DNA from: Opitutaceae bacterium
GTDB taxonomy: Bacteria > Verrucomicrobiota > Verrucomicrobiia > Opitutales > Opitutaceae
Direction: 5' to 3'
Assembly: GCA_027490995.1 (NCBI GenBank)
Contig: JAIXWY010000003.1
Span: 434,001 to 498,000 of the forward strand
DNA: 64,000 nt
Shown: positions 60,959 through 64,000 of the stretch, piece after piece
How the letters are laid out: the number at the start of each line of letters is the position of its first letter
Numbering within the stretch: position 1 is the stretch's first letter
Translations under genes and position numbers: made by a program
Notes under the pieces: generated by a model
Told to the model about the DNA's origin: nothing
Seen by the model: only the letters and a program-made list of their open reading frames with translations
Database searches by the model: none

Positions 60959-61720
60959 ATGGCAACGGAAGTGCATGCAACGGCGATTGTGGAGTCGGGG
61001 GTAACGCTCGGGAGCGACGTGGTGCTCCGGGCGGGTGCGATCCTTCGACCGGGCACCACGCTGGGCGACCGGGTGGTGGTGCATTCGTACGCCGTGATCG
61101 GTGGCGAACCCCAGGACCTGCGCTTTGATCCCGCGACCCCGAGTGGCGTGACGGTGGGGGAGGGCACGACGATCCGCGAGTTCGTCACGATCAACCGCGC
61201 AACGCGCGCTGGCACCAGCACGACGGTTGGACCGAGCTGCTTCTTGATGGCGGGCGTGCACCTCGCGCATGACGTTCGTCTCGGCGAGGCGGTGATCTTG
61301 GCGAACAACGTGCTCCTCGCGGGCCACGTCGCGGTGGGCGACCGGACCTTCATCGGTGGCGGGGCGGCGGTGCACCAGTTCTGCCGGATCGGCGAAGGTG
61401 CGATGGTGGCGGGCCTGGCGCGCATTACCGAGGACGTGGCTCCGTTTACCATGGTGGCGGAGCGCGACGAAGTGATCGGCCTGAACCTCGTCGGTCTGAA
61501 GCGCCGCGGCGTCTCGCGGGCGGCGATCCAGCAGCTTAAGGATGCGTTCCGCCGGGTCTATTTCACGCCGGGCAACATTCGCGCGGTGGCGGCGCAGGCG
61601 CTGGCCGAACTCGCGGCCGGAGAGCCCGAGGTGCGGCGCTTCCTTGAGTTCTTCGCCGGCGGCAAGCGCGGATTCGTTCGCCCCCGGCGCGAGGTGGCCC
61701 TGGATGCGGACCCGACCTGA
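60959..61720 (+). CDS. lpxA: Acyl-ACP--UDP-N-acetylglucosamine O-acyltransferase
   Basis: First committed step of lipid A synthesis. 253 residues with left-handed beta-helix hexapeptide repeats (HATAIVESGVTLGSDVVL, GAILRPGTTLGDRV). SYAVIGGEPQDLRF and the catalytic His in MAGVHLAHDVRLG, followed by VAERDEVIGLNLVGLKRRG and a helical C-terminal domain. The family is single-enzyme and usually linked to lpxB/D, but here those are absent; pdxA follows. Confidence 0.95.
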   Translation: MATEVHATAIVESGVTLGSDVVLRAGAILRPGTTLGDRVVVHSYAVIGGEPQDLRFDPATPSGVTVGEGTTIREFVTINRATRAGTSTTVGPSCFLMAGVHLAHDVRLGEAVILANNVLLAGHVAVGDRTFIGGGAAVHQFCRIGEGAMVAGLARITEDVAPFTMVAERDEVIGLNLVGLKRRGVSRAAIQQLKDAFRRVYFTPGNIRAVAAQALAELAAGEPEVRRFLEFFAGGKRGFVRPRREVALDADPT

Positions 61721-61762
61721 GGGCGTGCGAACGATTCACCTCTGCGTCCGCGATTCGACACC

Positions 61763-62689
61763 ATGAAACCGCTCGCGCTCACCTGCGGGGATCCGGCCGG
61801 GATTGGGCCCGAGGTGGCGGAGGCTTGGCTGCGGACCGCGGGTGAGGACGCGCACGGCGTCGTCGTGATCGGCCCAGCGCGCTGGGTGGCGGCATTACCC
61901 CTGCCGCCGGAGCGGCGGATCGCCGTCGGTGAGCCCGCGTACGCGGCGCAGCCGGGCCGTCCGGATCCCGAGGGAGCGCGCTTGGCGTGGGCGGCGATGG
62001 AGCGGGCCGCGGCGGGTTGCCTGGCGGGCGAGTTTTCCGGCGTGGTGACGGGCCCGGTGGCGAAGGCCGAGCTGGCGCGCGTCGGATTCCCCCATGCCGG
62101 ACAGACGGAGTTCTTCGCCTCGCGCTGGCCCGGAGATCCCACCATGGCCTTCTGTGGCGGTCGCCTCCGCGTGGCTCTTTTGACGTGGCACATCCCCTTG
62201 AGCCAAGTCGCTTCCCACCTCACGCCTCGCGAGTTGGAGCGCACGGTGGTGGCGGCGGCGGAACTGGCGCGTGCGGATGGTGTATCCGAACCCCGGATCG
62301 CGGTGTGTGGCCTCAATCCGCACGCCGGCGAGGAAGGGTTGCTCGGCACGGAAGAGCGGGAGCGAATCGATCCGGTGCTCGACCGCCTGCGCCCGCGCTT
62401 TCCCGGCCTGTCGCGGTGCGTGCCGGGGGACACCGCCTTCGGCCGGGCGCTGCGGGGCGAGTTCGACGTCGTGGTGGCGCTGTATCACGACCAAGGCCTG
62501 GCCCCGCTGAAGACGTTGGAGTTCGATGAGGCGGTGAACGTGACGCTTGGGCTTGCCCATGTCCGGACCAGCCCGGACCACGGGACCGCGTTCGGCATCG
62601 CCGGCCTTGGGAAGGCGAACCCCCGGAGTTTCGCGCAGGCCGTGGCGGTCGCGCGGCGCTTGATCGCCCGTCGGCCGACGACCTGCTGA
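61763..62689 (+). CDS. pdxA: 4-hydroxythreonine-4-phosphate dehydrogenase
   Basis: NAD-dependent step in pyridoxal-5-phosphate synthesis (DXP-dependent branch). 308 residues. LTCGDPAGIGPEVA at the N terminus, VTGPVAKAEL, FPHAGQTEFFASR, CGLNPHAGEEGLLG with metal-binding His, LYHDQGLAPLKTLEF and VRTSPDHGTAFGIAG with the family histidine. Normal length; 42 bases after lpxA. Confidence 0.96.
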   Translation: MKPLALTCGDPAGIGPEVAEAWLRTAGEDAHGVVVIGPARWVAALPLPPERRIAVGEPAYAAQPGRPDPEGARLAWAAMERAAAGCLAGEFSGVVTGPVAKAELARVGFPHAGQTEFFASRWPGDPTMAFCGGRLRVALLTWHIPLSQVASHLTPRELERTVVAAAELARADGVSEPRIAVCGLNPHAGEEGLLGTEERERIDPVLDRLRPRFPGLSRCVPGDTAFGRALRGEFDVVVALYHDQGLAPLKTLEFDEAVNVTLGLAHVRTSPDHGTAFGIAGLGKANPRSFAQAVAVARRLIARRPTTC

Positions 62690-62755
62690 TCGCGGCGGGG
62701 CGTCGCCGGCAGGCGCGTCTGGCCTCGGGTAGGCTCCCCGCCCTCCCTTCAGCGG

Positions 62756-62783
62756 TTGCGCGGCTGCCCTGGTTGCATAGGGT
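62756..62783 (+). promoter_or_regulatory. Putative promoter of the S8 protease gene
   Basis: TTGCGC (62756-62761), 16 bases, TAGGGT (62778-62783), about 90 bases before the protease ATG. Same -10 form as the DUF2237 promoter. Confidence 0.4.
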
Positions 62784-62872
62784 GGAAGTCAGCGTGTGCA
62801 ACCTCAGATCCTTTTCCCGCCTGACGACACGCAACTTTCGGCGGCCGGTCGTGTTTTAATTCTCACCCCCCT

Positions 62873-64000
62873 ATGAAACGATTCCCTTGGCTTCGAACGC
62901 TCTCGGCTCTCTTGGCGCTGGTTTGTGTGGTCGGTACGGTCTCCCTGCGCGCAGCGGCGGAGAAACCCCGGATCACCTCCCAGGATCAACTTCCCCGCTA
63001 CAGCTATCCCTTCACCGGCAAGGTGACGGCGGTGCTGACGAGTGATGAGGCATATGCGCCGCTGGCGGAGGCGGTCCGGGCGGACCTCGAGAAACTACTT
63101 TCGACCTACGACATTGCTGACCGCGCGACGCTGCGGGAGGTGATCGGCACGCTCCTCAGCCTCGACGTGCACGCGGGGCGCTACGACGCCGCGCTGAAGC
63201 GCATTGCCGAGCTCCGCGAGCTGGAGGAGAAGCCGGCGGCGAAGCTGATGACGGGTCTGCTGGCGGAGACCTACATCGCAACCCGGCGCTCGGGCGAACA
63301 CGCCTCCGAAGCGGCATTCCGGTCGTCTTTCCAGCAGGCGTACGCCCGCCGCCTTGCGACCCTGCCGTGGGACGTGGTGGCCGACGCCGTGCGCTCGACC
63401 AAGGGTAGCGCGGAGATCGCGACCGAGGCGTTGGTGCTCGGCTCGATTGAAAGCGCGACGCAGCCCGGCGTCGACAAGACCGGAACCGTGAGCGGCAGCG
63501 TGGCGTGGACGCTTGTATCGCAGCGGACCGGGCTGGCGCATTATCTTCCTTTGAAAGCGGAGCGGGTGGCTGCACTGGGGGCGTACATTGCTGCGAATGC
63601 ACGGGTGAAGGCGGACATTTGGGCGGCCCGCGAGGCGAGTCTCGGCGCCGGCGGGACCGCGCTCTCCCCGGTGGTGGTAGCCGTGTGGGATTCCGGAGTC
63701 GATATGGCACCCTTTGCTCAGCAGCGCTGGGTGAATGCGGCGGAAGTGGCGGGCAACGGCGCGGACGACGACCGCAACGGGTTTGTGGACGACGTGCACG
63801 GCATCGCCTTCGACCTCGATTCGAAGCGGGTCCCGGACATCCTGATGCCGTTGGATGCGGCGCAGCGAGAAGCGTATCCGTCAATGCGCGACAAGACCAA
63901 GGGCATCCTTGACCTTCAGGCCAGCATTGACTCGCCGGAGAGTAAGGCCCTCAAGCAGCAACTTGCCGGGCTCAAGCGCGAGCAGACGCAGCCCTTCCTT
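62873..64000 (+). CDS. Subtilisin-like S8 peptidase with long N-terminal region (partial)
   Basis: Open to the right edge; 376 codons visible from the ATG at 62873. Signal peptide (LRTLSALLALVCVVGTVSLRA). A helical region of about 230 residues (TYDIADRATLREVIGTLLSL, ATEALVLGSIESATQPG) precedes the protease domain, which starts SPVVVAVWDSGVD with the catalytic Asp of S8 peptidases. NGADDDRNGFVDDVHGI is the calcium-binding-like insert of many such enzymes. The catalytic His and Ser lie beyond the window. Secreted protease; substrate unknown. Confidence 0.88.
   Translation, partial: MKRFPWLRTLSALLALVCVVGTVSLRAAAEKPRITSQDQLPRYSYPFTGKVTAVLTSDEAYAPLAEAVRADLEKLLSTYDIADRATLREVIGTLLSLDVHAGRYDAALKRIAELRELEEKPAAKLMTGLLAETYIATRRSGEHASEAAFRSSFQQAYARRLATLPWDVVADAVRSTKGSAEIATEALVLGSIESATQPGVDKTGTVSGSVAWTLVSQRTGLAHYLPLKAERVAALGAYIAANARVKADIWAAREASLGAGGTALSPVVVAVWDSGVDMAPFAQQRWVNAAEVAGNGADDDRNGFVDDVHGIAFDLDSKRVPDILMPLDAAQREAYPSMRDKTKGILDLQASIDSPESKALKQQLAGLKREQTQPFL

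Overview
The window is a high-GC, gene-dense bacterial chromosome segment with about 50 protein genes and one tRNA. The gene content fits a Verrucomicrobiota member, most likely Opitutaceae: Oar-type and plain TonB-dependent receptors, an exo-sialidase-like protein, a GH10-like hydrolase, a Tat-exported sugar isomerase, LacI regulation of sugar catabolism, and lpxA for lipid A (so Gram-negative). This assignment is an inference from gene families; there is no rRNA here.

Layout. 1-3.6 kb: sucA and the start of sucB (2-oxoglutarate dehydrogenase), leftward. 3.8-5.7 kb: a three-gene operon of a small unknown protein, a SUI1/YciH factor and a COG0523 (CobW-like) GTPase. 5.8-7.2 kb: a WD40 protein and a small CxDPGCP protein, leftward and convergent with the GTPase; together a candidate metal (zinc) scarcity module. 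7.3-9.8 kb: a DUF2237 gene, a phytase-like secreted protein and a decayed second copy of the DUF2237 3' end. 9.8-13.1 kb: an MBL hydrolase, then PTPS, GTP cyclohydrolase IB (FolE2) and an SDR, a likely tetrahydrobiopterin-type set. 13.2-16.9 kb: FGGY kinase and a RhaE-type aldolase/dehydrogenase for deoxysugar use.

17-23.1 kb holds a seven-gene leftward cluster (DUF1365, CFA synthase, DUF1475, DUF2062, DUF1295, second CFA-like methyltransferase, TPR) that probably modifies membrane acyl chains; the junction between its first two genes looks duplicated around a ~300-base insert. 23.2-32.9 kb: an Oar-like receptor with a strong terminator, an epimerase, tRNA-Phe, another TonB receptor and a GH13 enzyme. 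33-36.2 kb: gapA-pgk-tpiA. 36.2-42.7 kb: membrane protein plus sialidase-like protein, GH10-like protein, ung, a TlpA-like thioredoxin translationally coupled to a Tat-exported isomerase. 42.7-50.9 kb: glnD, valS, cysH, clpP and a small lipoprotein.

50.9-58.3 kb is a leftward LacI-led operon (SDR, FAH-type dehydratase, 2-oxoglutarate semialdehyde dehydrogenase, YjhG/YagF-type dehydratase, D-2-hydroxyacid dehydrogenase) that matches a Weimberg-type oxidative sugar-acid route ending at 2-oxoglutarate. 58.6-64 kb: DoxX, aroB, an unknown nuclease-like protein, lpxA, pdxA and the start of a subtilisin-like protease. A recurring promoter pattern (TTGNNN, 16-18 bases, TAGRGT or similar) can be read before several genes, in some only 6-7 bases from the ATG, which suggests leaderless transcripts.
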